A stretch of 20,752 nt of DNA, from the NCBI GenBank assembly GCA_015662815.1, contig DQTK01000015.1, positions 1-20,752 of the forward strand, read 5' to 3'. Under the pieces are notes generated by a model, which saw only the letters and a list, made by a program, of their open reading frames with translations, made no database searches and was not told where the DNA came from. Position numbers and translations under genes: made by a program. The stretch's first letter is position 1. Each line of letters opens with the position of its first letter. The DNA comes from Aquifex aeolicus. GTDB taxonomy: Bacteria > Aquificota > Aquificia > Aquificales > Aquificaceae. This document shows, one piece after another, positions 1 through 7,078 of the stretch.

Positions 1-356
1 AATTTAACAAATCCTTCTATTAAACCTGCTAGAAATAAAACAACAGGCGAATTTGTCTTTACTTCTTTTTTCATAGCTTCGGTAAATATATCGTTCTTCA
101 CGATTATTTTATCACCGGACAGAACTAAATCTTCTGCAAATCCAAGTTCCTTTATAATATCTATACTTCTCTTTATTGCGCTCTCTTTATCAAGCACTTC
201 CGGGAATTTCCCTATTAAGCTTTCGAGAAGCTGAGGACCACTGTACTCCCCAACCTTCCTTAAAACCGCCCCGGCTCCCTTTTCACCGATTACATCTTCT
301 ACTCCCTCGATAGTGAGAACTAAGGCTATAAGTAAAATCTCCGTATCAGCTATCAT
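1..356 (-). CDS. Conserved hypothetical protein, 3' end cut by window edge
   Basis: An open frame runs on the minus strand from ATG at 356 to the window edge, giving at least 118 residues with no stop. Its start overlaps the end of the upstream gene by 11 bases, so the two are probably co-transcribed and translationally coupled, downstream of speD. The visible part starts with a hydrophobic stretch (ILLIALVL, about residues 6-13), then a helical segment around EKGAGAVLRKVGEYSG. That segment faintly recalls small ligand-binding domains of the V4R/heme-NO-binding kind, but I would not assign it. No signal peptide, zinc motif or catalytic motif is seen. Function unknown; it is called real because of its coding-like composition and its overlap with a neighbour on the same strand. 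Confidence 0.6.
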   Translation of the reverse strand, partial: MIADTEILLIALVLTIEGVEDVIGEKGAGAVLRKVGEYSGPQLLESLIGKFPEVLDKESAIKRSIDIIKELGFAEDLVLSGDKIIVKNDIFTEAMKKEVKTNSPVVLFLAGLIEGFVK

Positions 357-846
357 GCTTAAGGATTATATCCGATATTATGTAGGATATTCCATAGGAA
401 TTTCTTAAAATCTTGAAAGTTTCGATTATACATTTTTCAAAAGAACGCTCTAGGCTTTTTATAAAGTAATAAACTTCCTTTTTGGGTATGTAGGCTAATC
501 CTTCCCATTTATTTCCCCTAATTAATAAAGATGGGATATCGAAAACGTAAAGCTTTTTTAGTTTTTCTTCTACTAACTTCTTCCCTGCATCAATTATAAG
601 AATATCATCTCCTTTTAATTTTCTTAAACCTTTATAAACTCCGAAATTCAATGTTCCTTTCGTATTGTTTATGAAACATATCTCGGGAAACCTTTTAAAA
701 ACTTCCAGAAAACCTTCGGTTATGGATGCGTATAGATTGTCTATACCGAGTTTTCTCCGTATGAATTCATAATTTACCTCTGTCAATTTTAGTACTTTGT
801 CCTTCTCAATTTCCAAATCTTTATGGAATACCAACAAAACTTTCAT
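346..846 (-). CDS. Hypothetical protein, possibly a degenerate nucleotidyltransferase-like fold
   Basis: This is a 166-residue protein I do not recognise with confidence. The segment GVYKGLRKLKGDDILIIDAG (about residues 69-88) looks like the part of MobA/NTP-transferase folds that precedes the metal-binding aspartate (gl..l.gddvLvldgD), but there is no N-terminal glycine-rich nucleotide loop. If related, it is degenerate. The protein is basic, with a helical C-terminal half and no membrane segment. It lies 27 bases downstream of speD on the same strand and overlaps the next gene by 11 bases. There is no Shine-Dalgarno before the ATG; instead a TAAAAT hexamer sits 8 bases upstream, so it may also be made from its own leaderless transcript. 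Confidence 0.65.
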   Translation of the reverse strand: MKVLLVFHKDLEIEKDKVLKLTEVNYEFIRRKLGIDNLYASITEGFLEVFKRFPEICFINNTKGTLNFGVYKGLRKLKGDDILIIDAGKKLVEEKLKKLYVFDIPSLLIRGNKWEGLAYIPKKEVYYFIKSLERSFEKCIIETFKILRNSYGISYIISDIILKHDS

Positions 847-854
847 TATGAATA

Positions 855-860
855 ATTTTA
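855..860 (-). promoter_or_regulatory. -10-like TAAAAT, 8 bases before the start of the 166-residue gene
   Basis: On the minus strand TAAAAT is followed by exactly 8 bases and the ATG at 846. No purine-rich ribosome site lies between. The same spacing occurs before rsmD, moaD, purQ and aspS in this window. Read as a sigma-70 -10 element it would place the transcript start at or next to the ATG. No convincing -35 box is seen. Confidence 0.35.
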
Positions 861-873
861 AATGGAGAAGAAA

Positions 874-1281
874 TTAGACTTTAAGGAGTATACTTCGCAG
901 TTTTTCTGTTTCCCGTTCACTTTCAGATTCTCCAATCAGCCCTCTGTCATAAACCTGTTTATCTATCCTGGAGGGTTGTAAAGTATTGATTATATAATCC
1001 ATTGCTTTGTAAGTTTTGGAGGAATCTCCGCATGTGTAAACGTCAACGGTTGCTACGCCGTGTTCAGGCCAAGTGTGGATGGATATATGGGATTCTGCTA
1101 AAAGAACTACTCCGGTTGCTCCGTGGGGTTGGAACTGATAGTAATGAGAGGATATTTTGGTAAGGTCAGCGTACTTTACAGCTCCTTCAAGGAGCTCTCT
1201 GATATCTTCAACACGGTCAATCTTATCGGCATCTACACCGTAAAGGTCCGCTAAGATATGCAGTCCGAGGGCCTTTGCCAT
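874..1281 (-). CDS. speD: S-adenosylmethionine decarboxylase proenzyme (class 1B)
   Basis: SpeD removes CO2 from S-adenosylmethionine to give the aminopropyl donor for polyamine synthesis, important in hyperthermophiles, which make long and branched polyamines. The 135-residue length fits the short bacterial/archaeal class. The proenzyme cuts itself between Glu63 and Ser64 (LLAES-HISIHTWPEHG), Ser64 becoming the pyruvoyl group; His69 and Cys84 (VYTCG) match the processing and catalytic residues of the Thermotoga enzyme (Ser63/His68/Cys83, one residue offset). The start is fixed by GGGAGG seven bases before the ATG and by the family N-terminus (LGLHILADLYG). A short upstream ORF with an even better ribosome site overlaps this start (separate entry). 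The gene is divergent from rsmD, with two unknown genes downstream on the same strand. Confidence 0.96.
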   Translation of the reverse strand: MAKALGLHILADLYGVDADKIDRVEDIRELLEGAVKYADLTKISSHYYQFQPHGATGVVLLAESHISIHTWPEHGVATVDVYTCGDSSKTYKAMDYIINTLQPSRIDKQVYDRGLIGESESERETEKLRSILLKV

Positions 1282-1337
1282 TTCATATCCTCCCTTGAGA
1301 AATTTTCAAAAAGTTTAACAAAGATTACATATCGCAT
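1251..1337 (-). CDS. Candidate 28-codon upstream ORF overlapping the start of speD
   Basis: On the minus strand TAAGGAGG lies 5 bases before an ATG at 1337-1335, a better ribosome site than that of speD itself. The ORF reads 28 codons (starts MRYVIFVKLFENF, ends SDCIS) and stops with TAG at 1251-1253, 30 bases inside speD in another frame. The speD ribosome site (GGAGG) lies within the ORF, so ribosomes translating it would cross the speD start. This is the geometry of a translational coupling or attenuation leader. Coding is not proven, since the peptide resembles nothing I know. The alternative is a chance ORF with a fortuitous ribosome site. Confidence 0.4.
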   Translation of the reverse strand: MRYVIFVKLFENFSREDMKWQRPSDCIS

Positions 1338-1361
1338 TATCGCCTCCTTAGGCAAAATAAT

Positions 1362-1370
1362 AGTATAATA
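1362..1370. promoter_or_regulatory. Divergent AT-rich promoter region between speD and rsmD
   Basis: TAGTATAATA (1361-1370) holds a perfect TATAAT on the plus strand (1364-1369), 8 bases before the rsmD GTG, and TATTAT/TATACT on the minus strand, which would start a speD transcript near 1355, just ahead of the upstream ORF's ribosome site. Neither direction has a convincing -35 box. A run of ten A's (1381-1390) could serve as an upstream A/T-tract for the minus-strand promoter. The two -10 elements overlap, so the two transcripts may exclude each other. Confidence 0.4.
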
Positions 1371-1377
1371 CAATTCT

Positions 1378-1833
1378 GTGAAAAAAAAAAGCATAAATTA
1401 TTTAAGACCGACCCAATCTATGGTAAAAAATGCATTATTTAATATTCTCGGGGAAATCTCCGACTTGGTATTTGTTGACTTATTTGCCGGAACCGGACAA
1501 ATAGGTTTAGAAGCGGAGAGAAGAGGTGCTAAGGTAATTTTCGTTGAAAAAAATAGGAAATTAGTCTATCAGATTAAAAGAAAAACCAAGGAAGGAAAGG
1601 TTATAACCGGTGACGCGTTGAATTTTCTTAAAAAGTGGAAGGATAAATCCCATATAATTTTTGCAGATCCTCCCTACATCTACGATAAGTATGAAGAGCT
1701 TATAAAACTCGCTTTAAGCAGGTTGGAAAAAGGGGGGGTTTTTATTCTTGAACATGACAAGGGGAAAAGTTTTAATGCCCCCGAAGAAAGAAAATATGGT
1801 GATACAGTATTATCAATATGGGTAAAAGAGTAG
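1378..1833 (+). CDS. rsmD: 16S rRNA (guanine966-N2)-methyltransferase, RsmD family
   Basis: This SAM-dependent methyltransferase should methylate G966 of 16S rRNA during 30S assembly. The RPTQ segment (10-13), a glycine-rich SAM-binding loop (VDLFAGTGQIGLEA, 33-46), the acidic end of the next strand (FVEKN, 55-59) and the catalytic DPPY (97-100) are all present. At 151 residues it is shorter than the usual 180-190 because it lacks the N-terminal beta hairpin that precedes RPT. The start is GTG at 1378: an in-frame TAA lies at 1366-1368, and the next ATG (1420) would remove RPT. No Shine-Dalgarno precedes it; TATAAT lies 8 bases upstream, so the mRNA may be leaderless. The end overlaps coaD by 16 bases, a common rsmD-coaD pairing in bacteria. 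Confidence 0.9.
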   Translation: MKKKSINYLRPTQSMVKNALFNILGEISDLVFVDLFAGTGQIGLEAERRGAKVIFVEKNRKLVYQIKRKTKEGKVITGDALNFLKKWKDKSHIIFADPPYIYDKYEELIKLALSRLEKGGVFILEHDKGKSFNAPEERKYGDTVLSIWVKE

Positions 1834-2303
1834 TTTATCCGGGAACCTTTGACCCACCCCATTACGGGCACTTAGATATAGTTAAAAGAAGTGCTGAAAT
1901 CTTCGATGAGGTCATAGTTGCCATAGCCAAAAAACCGAGGAAGTATCTCCTTTTCGACATACACGAAAGGGTTGACATGTTTCGAAAAATGACTGAAGAA
2001 ATTTCTAACGTAAAAGTTAAGAGTTTTGACGGTTTACTTGTCGACTTTATGAAGAGGGAAGGTATAAATGTGATTGTAAGAGGAGTTAGATTATTTACAG
2101 ATTTTGAATACGAGCTCCAAATAGCTCTTACCAATTATAAGTTGGCAGGTGTTGAAACTATTTTCATGATGCCATCTCAAGATTACATTCACATAAGTTC
2201 TACCATCGTGAGAGATATAGCGTCTTACTGCGGAAATCTTGATAATTTAGTTCCCCCATTTGTAAGAGAAAAATTAAGGGAAAAATTTAAATGTGGTTAT
2301 TGA
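1818..2303 (+). CDS. coaD: Phosphopantetheine adenylyltransferase
   Basis: CoaD transfers AMP from ATP to 4'-phosphopantetheine, giving dephospho-CoA, the penultimate step of coenzyme A synthesis. The 161-residue protein has the nucleotidyltransferase motif PGTFDPPHYGH (Thr10, His15-His18), the RGVR segment (88-91), which in the family binds pantetheine and phosphate, and ISSTIVR (126-132), the C-terminal ATP-binding motif. The length is normal for the hexameric bacterial enzyme. The ATG lies inside the end of rsmD (16-base overlap), and the end overlaps the next gene by 13 bases, so rsmD, coaD and the secreted protein form one translationally coupled unit. Confidence 0.97.
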   Translation: MGKRVVYPGTFDPPHYGHLDIVKRSAEIFDEVIVAIAKKPRKYLLFDIHERVDMFRKMTEEISNVKVKSFDGLLVDFMKREGINVIVRGVRLFTDFEYELQIALTNYKLAGVETIFMMPSQDYIHISSTIVRDIASYCGNLDNLVPPFVREKLREKFKCGY

Positions 2304-2722
2304 TTGTTATATTTTTCTTATTAGGCTTTTCCTTTTCCAAGGAAATATGTTTCGATTTCTCAGGGATAAATTCGGAAGACCCTTACGTAAGGAAAGCTGT
2401 TATTCAAAAATTGGAACAGTACGCTATGGAATCCGGCTTTACCTTAGCATGTACCGAAAGTAGTAAAAGGATTGAAGTTTTTGCGAATTACTCCGAGAAA
2501 GCTGTCTCTATATCCGCACGCCAAAGGATTTCTATTTATATCTTTAGCCTAAACATTCGAATAGGTAATAAGAGCTTTTCTTCTTCCGTCCCATATTCGC
2601 TTCCTTCCGGGGCACTTGCCGAACTTCCAAGGAGGAAGGCTTTGGAAGAGGTAATAGAAAGATTGAAACTCCCTATAATTAAATACCTCTCTGAAATTTA
2701 TTTCGGAAAAATAAAAATTTGA
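2291..2722 (+). CDS. Hypothetical secreted protein, possibly outer-membrane assembly related
   Basis: This 143-residue protein opens with a classic signal peptide: a hydrophobic core (LLIVIFFLLGF, 3-13) and a likely cut near FSFSK (13-17). There is no lipobox, since no cysteine follows the hydrophobic core at the right distance. The mature part has two cysteines (20 and 54) that could pair in the periplasm, a beta-rich middle and a C-terminal helix (about 109-136) after YSLPSGALAELPRR. Size and order of elements recall LptE, but the lipid anchor is missing, so this is only a guess. The start overlaps coaD by 13 bases, with AAGGGA about 9 bases upstream. Location in the envelope is likely; function is unknown. 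Confidence 0.7.
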   Translation: MWLLIVIFFLLGFSFSKEICFDFSGINSEDPYVRKAVIQKLEQYAMESGFTLACTESSKRIEVFANYSEKAVSISARQRISIYIFSLNIRIGNKSFSSSVPYSLPSGALAELPRRKALEEVIERLKLPIIKYLSEIYFGKIKI

Positions 2723-2748
2723 ATTTTATACTTTAATTCTTAATCATT

Positions 2749-3429
2749 ATGAGTGCCCTTGAAGAGATAAAAAAAGTAATACCTCATGTAGAAAAATACG
2801 TTAAACGAAGAATAGAAGAATTTGAGAAATTAGGAAGGGAAGGTTATACCCATTACGATTTTAAGCCGTTCCTTGACGTAAGTTTCAAGGCAGGAATATT
2901 TTCGGAACTATCTTTTTGCATCCTTACTGCGAATTCATCGGCTTCTCTCGGGATAAAGATACAAGCCTATCTCGGAGAAGAGGGTTTTATGGATAAAAGC
3001 TTAGAAGAGCTTACCAATATTCTTAAGGATTTCGGGCACAGATATGCCCAGCAGAGAGCTGAAAGAATAGTAGAAGCCAGGAGTAAATTTGAGGAGGTAA
3101 AAAAACTCCTGGAAAGAGAAAAAAATCCAAAGGTTATTCGGCAGCTTCTTGCTGATACAAAATCTCTTCACAAAATCAAAGGGTTTGGCTATAAGGAGGC
3201 ATCGCACTTTTTGAGGAATATAGGCTTCAAGGAAGTAGCTATAGTAGACAGGCATATATTCCGATTTCTTATGGAAAATAGGCTCCTCAGGCATGCAAAA
3301 ACAATCACACCTAGGGTTTACATTGAAGCTGAAAAAGCTTTAGAAGGTTTAGCTTCGCATCTTAACCTTACTCTGGGTGAGCTAGACCTTTATATCTTCT
3401 ACATAAAAACAAAAAAAGTTTTGAAATGA
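2749..3429 (+). CDS. ogg: 8-oxoguanine DNA glycosylase / AP lyase, Ogg2 (archaeal-type)
   Basis: This helix-hairpin-helix DNA glycosylase should cut 8-oxoguanine from DNA and nick the abasic site. The 226-residue protein has the Ogg2 hallmark KGFGYKEASHFLRNIG (144-159) with catalytic Lys149, followed 18 residues later by Asp167 (AIVDRHI), the same spacing as Lys129/Asp147 in the Methanocaldococcus jannaschii enzyme. An N-terminal helical part (CILTANSSASLGIK, 57-70) fits the family. Ogg2 is typical of archaea and thermophilic bacteria. The ATG has no clear Shine-Dalgarno; TATACT at 2727-2732 could drive it separately from the preceding operon. The last codons overlap the -35 box of the dksA promoter. 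Confidence 0.93.
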   Translation: MSALEEIKKVIPHVEKYVKRRIEEFEKLGREGYTHYDFKPFLDVSFKAGIFSELSFCILTANSSASLGIKIQAYLGEEGFMDKSLEELTNILKDFGHRYAQQRAERIVEARSKFEEVKKLLEREKNPKVIRQLLADTKSLHKIKGFGYKEASHFLRNIGFKEVAIVDRHIFRFLMENRLLRHAKTITPRVYIEAEKALEGLASHLNLTLGELDLYIFYIKTKKVLK

Positions 3430-3449
3430 AATTTTATTCAGGCTATATT
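3421..3449 (+). promoter_or_regulatory. Sigma-70-type promoter of the dksA-like gene
   Basis: TTGAAA (3421-3426) and TATATT (3444-3449) are separated by exactly 17 bases. The -35 box is formed by the last codons of the upstream glycosylase gene. The predicted start near 3456 leaves a short leader before the strong ribosome site GGAGGAGG at 3466-3473. Confidence 0.6.
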
Positions 3450-3475
3450 TTTTTCCTTATTAAAAGGAGGAGGCT

Positions 3476-3913
3476 ATGGATAAAAAGCTTTTAGAAAAGT
3501 GCAAACAAAGACTTCTCGAAGAGAAGAGTAAAATACTCGAAAGGTATTTTGAAAAAGAAGAAACACAACAAAGGCTGGGAGAGGAATCTAAAGAACCCAG
3601 AGACTGGGAGGATATAGGTCAAATAACTTACACGGAAGAATTACTTGATAGTTTATCCCAAGTTGAAATGGCAACGCTCAAAGAAATAGATTACGCCCTT
3701 GAAAAAATAGATAAGGGTGTTTACGGAATATGCGAAAGATGTGGAGAGGAAATTCCCGAACCGAGACTCTGCGTCATTCCTTGGACTAGATACTGTGCGC
3801 AGTGTGCTGAAGAGGTTGAGAAAGAAAGCGGTACATTTATGCCTTATTACGGAATAGACATGTACAGTCCTGATAACATACAGGTGGAAAGAGAAGATAT
3901 AGGAGAGGCGTGA
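3476..3913 (+). CDS. dksA: DksA/TraR-family zinc-finger transcription factor
   Basis: DksA-like proteins enter the secondary channel of RNA polymerase and, often with ppGpp, tune rRNA and amino-acid promoters. The 145-residue protein has a coiled-coil N-terminal part (about 1-85), then a C4 zinc finger CERC (86-89) and CAQC (107-110). The tip between the two helices reads PRDWEDIGQ (41-49): Asp43 and Asp46 match the two tip aspartates of the E. coli DxxDxA motif, while Ala is replaced by Gly48, so activity on polymerase is plausible. GGAGGAGG sits just before the ATG and the gene has its own promoter. gatA follows after 12 bases, with a hairpin that spans this stop codon and the gatA start. 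Confidence 0.9.
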   Translation: MDKKLLEKCKQRLLEEKSKILERYFEKEETQQRLGEESKEPRDWEDIGQITYTEELLDSLSQVEMATLKEIDYALEKIDKGVYGICERCGEEIPEPRLCVIPWTRYCAQCAEEVEKESGTFMPYYGIDMYSPDNIQVEREDIGEA

Positions 3914-3927
3914 TAGAATACTCCTAT
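3899..3927 (+). promoter_or_regulatory. Hairpin spanning the dksA stop and gatA start
   Basis: ATAGGAG (3899-3905) and CTCCTAT (3921-3927) are perfectly complementary, giving a 7-bp stem with a 15-base loop that contains the dksA-like stop codon TGA (3911-3913). The stem pairs the only SD-like AGGAG before gatA and the first two bases of the gatA ATG. Ribosomes ending the upstream gene would open it, which suggests translational coupling. Confidence 0.45.
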
Positions 3928-5365
3928 GCTCTGGAAAAAATCCCTCACGGAATTAAAAGAACTAATCCAAAAAGGAGAAGTAACAGTACAAGAGGTAATA
4001 GAGAGCTTTTACGATAGATTTAATAAAACCGAGGAGAAGGTAAAGGCGTATATAACTCCCCTTTACGAGAAAGCACTTGAGCAGGCAAAGAAACTTGATA
4101 AATACGATGACAAGGTTTTATTCGGTCTTCCTATAGCTATTAAGGATAACATTCTTGTAGAAGGAGAAAAAACAACCTGTGCTTCAAAGATACTTGAAAA
4201 TTTTGTCGCTCCCTACGATGCTACGGTTATAGAGAGACTAAAAAAAGCCGGAGCTCTAATAGTGGGAAAAACTAATCTCGACGAATTTGCTATGGGTTCT
4301 TCCACAGAATACTCTGCGTTTTTCCCTACGAGAAATCCGTGGGATTTAGGAAGAGTTCCGGGAGGTTCTTCGGGAGGTTCAGCTGCAACGGTTGCTGTAC
4401 TCTCCGCTCCTGTTTCTCTTGGTTCTGATACGGGAGGTTCCATTCGTCAACCTGCAAGTTTTTGCGGAGTTATAGGAATAAAGCCAACATACGGTAGGGT
4501 TTCAAGATACGGACTTGTTGCATTTGCAAGTTCCTTAGACCAGATAGGTGTATTCGGAAGGAGAACTGAAGATGTAGCTTTGGTTCTCGAAGTTATAAGC
4601 GGATGGGATGAAAAGGACAGTACTTCTATGAATGTACCCGTACCTAAATGGAGTGAAGAGATAAAGAAAGAGATAAAGAAGTTGAAAGTCGGTATACCTA
4701 AGGAGTTCTTTGAATTTGACCTTCAACCGGAAGTTAAAGGAGCTTTTGATGAGTTTATAAAAGAACTTGAAAAGGAAGGATTTGAAATAAAAGAGATATC
4801 CCTTCCATATGTAAAATACGCAATACCCACCTACTATATAATCGCTCCTTCGGAAGCTTCTTCTAACCTTGCCCGTTATGACGGGGTGAGATACGGCTAT
4901 AGAGCCAAAGGTTATAAGAACGTAATTGAGATGTACTCAAAAACAAGAGATGAGGGATTCGGTCAGGAAGTAAAGAGAAGGATAATGCTCGGAACCTTTG
5001 CCCTTTCCGCCGGATACTATGATGCCTACTATCTTAAGGCTCAAAAGGTAAGGAGACTTATTTATGAAGACTTTATGAAAGCTTTCAACGAAGTAGATGT
5101 TATAGCTTCTCCGACAACACCAACGCTTTCCTTTAAGTTCGGAGAAAAGACCCTAAACCCCATAGAGATGTATCTTTCGGATATATTAACCGTTCCGGTA
5201 AATCTTGCAGGACTTCCCGCTATATCCATTCCAATAGCTTGGAAAAACAACTTACCGGTAGGAGGACAACTAATAGGAAAACCTTGGGATGAAACTACCA
5301 TACTCCGAGTTTCATACTTATGGGAACAAAAGTTTAAACATTACGAGAAAATACCCCTTATCTGA
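3926..5365 (+). CDS. gatA: Asp-tRNA(Asn)/Glu-tRNA(Gln) amidotransferase subunit A
   Basis: GatA is the amidase subunit of GatCAB, which turns Glu-tRNA(Gln) or Asp-tRNA(Asn) into Gln-tRNA or Asn-tRNA by releasing ammonia from glutamine or asparagine. The 479 residues carry the amidase-signature triad Lys73 (AIKDN), cis-Ser148 (GGSSGGSAA) and nucleophile Ser172 (SDTGGSIRQPAS), with the same spacing as Staphylococcus aureus Lys79/Ser154/Ser178. From memory the sequence is close to, but not identical with, A. aeolicus GatA. Partners gatB and gatC are not in the window. The nearest SD-like site (AGGAG, 3901-3905) is about 20 bases upstream and lies in a hairpin. The gene ends 34 bases from the convergent serA. 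Confidence 0.97.
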   Translation: MLWKKSLTELKELIQKGEVTVQEVIESFYDRFNKTEEKVKAYITPLYEKALEQAKKLDKYDDKVLFGLPIAIKDNILVEGEKTTCASKILENFVAPYDATVIERLKKAGALIVGKTNLDEFAMGSSTEYSAFFPTRNPWDLGRVPGGSSGGSAATVAVLSAPVSLGSDTGGSIRQPASFCGVIGIKPTYGRVSRYGLVAFASSLDQIGVFGRRTEDVALVLEVISGWDEKDSTSMNVPVPKWSEEIKKEIKKLKVGIPKEFFEFDLQPEVKGAFDEFIKELEKEGFEIKEISLPYVKYAIPTYYIIAPSEASSNLARYDGVRYGYRAKGYKNVIEMYSKTRDEGFGQEVKRRIMLGTFALSAGYYDAYYLKAQKVRRLIYEDFMKAFNEVDVIASPTTPTLSFKFGEKTLNPIEMYLSDILTVPVNLAGLPAISIPIAWKNNLPVGGQLIGKPWDETTILRVSYLWEQKFKHYEKIPLI

Positions 5366-5399
5366 ATGCAATATAACCATCTACTCGAAGGATAGTTCA

Positions 5400-7001
5400 C
5401 TAAAGGAGTATTTGCTTAATGAATAGTATTTCAGGTATCTTCTTAATTTCCTCAAGGATTTCTGAGGGAATAGGGTCGTCAAGATTAAGAATTCCTATTG
5501 CTATTCCACCTTTTCTTTCTCTACCCAGTCTGAAGCCTGCTATGTTTATGTTTGCTCCGCCCAATATTGAGCCTATTTTGCCTATAACTCCGGGTACATC
5601 TTTGTTTTCAAATACAAGTAATATTCCTTCGGGTTCTATATCCACTTTATATCTATCTATTTCTGTAATTCTCAGTATTTGACCTTCCAGAACTGTACCA
5701 GCTACAGTTTTCTCTCTTCCATCTGCTTTTACAACAACTTTGATATAGTGCTTGAAGTCGGGAGTTTCCTCAGAGGATAACTCTTCAACTTTTATTCCCT
5801 TATCCTTCGCTACGTAGAAAGCGTTTATTATATTTACCGGGAAGTCCACAACTTCTTCAAGGACTCCTTTCAGCACCGCAGAAGATATAGGTTGAAAGTG
5901 TTCAGCTATATCACCTCTTACTTCTATATGGATTTCCCTGATACCTTCATCAGTCCACTGAACCAGAAACTTTCCTAATTTCTCCGCTAAATCTAAATAG
6001 GGCTTTATCAGCGTTAAAATTGATAAGTCCGGGAAGGGGGCATTTACGGCATACTCTACGGTTTGACCTTTAAGGGCTTTTAAAACCTGTTGTACAACTA
6101 TGACCGCAACATTCCTCTGAGATTCATAGGTATTAGCTCCGATGTGAGGACTTAAGGAAATATTTACTCTATCCGCGAATTTTTTCAGCTCGTCTACAAA
6201 CTCCGGAGGCGGTGGTTCCTTAGAATAGACATCCAGTGCAACGCCTCTTACTTTTCCTTTCTCCATATACTTTATTAGAGCCCTTTCGTTTATTATTCCT
6301 CCTCTTGCACAGTTTACTATATAAATTCCTTCCTTCATAATTTCAAATTCTTTTTCATCAATCATATTTTTGGTTTCGTGGGTAAGTGGTGCGTGAATGG
6401 TAAGAACATCTATTTCTTTTAACATATCGTATAGGTTATCTACGAGTTTTACACCTAGCTTATCCGCCTTTTCCTTAGGTATATAAGGGTCGTAGGCCAT
6501 TACTTTCATACCGAAAGCCTTAGCTCTTATTGCTACCTGTGAACCTATATTTCCGAGTCCTATTATCCCGAGAGTTTTTCCGTATAATTCTTCTCCCATA
6601 AACTTCTTTCTATCCCATCTATAGTTGAGTATGTTTTCGTGAGCTTTATGGCCGTTTCTCATTATGGTAAGCATATGCATCATAGTAAGCTCCGTGGCAC
6701 CTATGGTGTTGGCTCCGGGAGTATTTACGACGAGGATACCCTTCTTTGTTGCTTCCTCGATATCAACATTATCGACACCTACTCCGGCTCTTCCGATAAC
6801 TTTTAACTTTTCTGCCCTTTCTATAAGTTCTTTTGTTACTGGAGTTCTGCTTCGCGTAATAATCGCATCGAAATCTTTTACTTTTTCAAGCAGTTCCTCA
6901 TAAGATATTTCAGGCTCGTTGTAAACCTCAACTTCGGGGTCTCTTCTAAGTAGCTCTATACCTTCAGGTGCTATCGGGTCTGTGATTAAAACCTTGTACA
7001 A
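5400..7001 (-). CDS. serA: D-3-phosphoglycerate dehydrogenase (long, ACT-domain form)
   Basis: SerA oxidises 3-phosphoglycerate with NAD+, the first step of serine synthesis. The 533-residue length fits the long form: catalytic domain, NAD-binding domain with GIIGLGNIGSQVA (145-157), an intervening ASB domain (about 315-450) and a C-terminal ACT domain (from about 455, FENKDVPGVIGKIGS), which usually binds serine for feedback control. Catalytic Arg233 (CARGG), Glu262 (YSKEPP) and His286 (SPHIGA) are visible. The start is TTG at 7001-6999, chosen because GGAGG lies 7 bases upstream and the protein opens as expected (YKVLITDPI). A promoter and a hairpin that can hide the ribosome site lie just upstream. 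Serine feeds glycine, so it connects with the nearby glycine cleavage genes, though they are separate transcripts. Confidence 0.96.
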   Translation of the reverse strand: MYKVLITDPIAPEGIELLRRDPEVEVYNEPEISYEELLEKVKDFDAIITRSRTPVTKELIERAEKLKVIGRAGVGVDNVDIEEATKKGILVVNTPGANTIGATELTMMHMLTIMRNGHKAHENILNYRWDRKKFMGEELYGKTLGIIGLGNIGSQVAIRAKAFGMKVMAYDPYIPKEKADKLGVKLVDNLYDMLKEIDVLTIHAPLTHETKNMIDEKEFEIMKEGIYIVNCARGGIINERALIKYMEKGKVRGVALDVYSKEPPPPEFVDELKKFADRVNISLSPHIGANTYESQRNVAVIVVQQVLKALKGQTVEYAVNAPFPDLSILTLIKPYLDLAEKLGKFLVQWTDEGIREIHIEVRGDIAEHFQPISSAVLKGVLEEVVDFPVNIINAFYVAKDKGIKVEELSSEETPDFKHYIKVVVKADGREKTVAGTVLEGQILRITEIDRYKVDIEPEGILLVFENKDVPGVIGKIGSILGGANINIAGFRLGRERKGGIAIGILNLDDPIPSEILEEIKKIPEILFIKQILL

Positions 7002-7005
7002 TCTT

Positions 7006-7026
7006 TTACCTCCGTGAAGGGAGTAA
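7006..7026 (-). promoter_or_regulatory. Hairpin hiding the serA ribosome binding site
   Basis: In the serA leader, TTACTCC pairs with GGAG-G-TAA, a 7-bp stem with one bulged G and a 6-base loop. The 3' arm is the serA Shine-Dalgarno itself, just before a weak TTG start. It could limit serA translation, but the stem is short and may not be stable at the growth temperature expected of this organism. Confidence 0.35.
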
Positions 7027-7033
7027 GAAATTA

Positions 7034-7063
7034 ATTATATCTATAAGGGGGATACTAATTCAA
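7034..7063 (-). promoter_or_regulatory. Promoter of serA
   Basis: On the minus strand TTGAAT (7063-7058) and a perfect TATAAT (7039-7034) are spaced by 18 bases. Transcription would start near 7027 and give a leader of about 27 bases, which includes the SD hairpin. Confidence 0.55.
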
Positions 7064-7078
7064 ACAAAATTGATTGAA

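Noticed and set aside
5366..5399. Bidirectional terminator between gatA and serA
   Set aside because: Only a 5-bp TACTC/GAGTA repeat with a long loop and no T-run; not enough to call.
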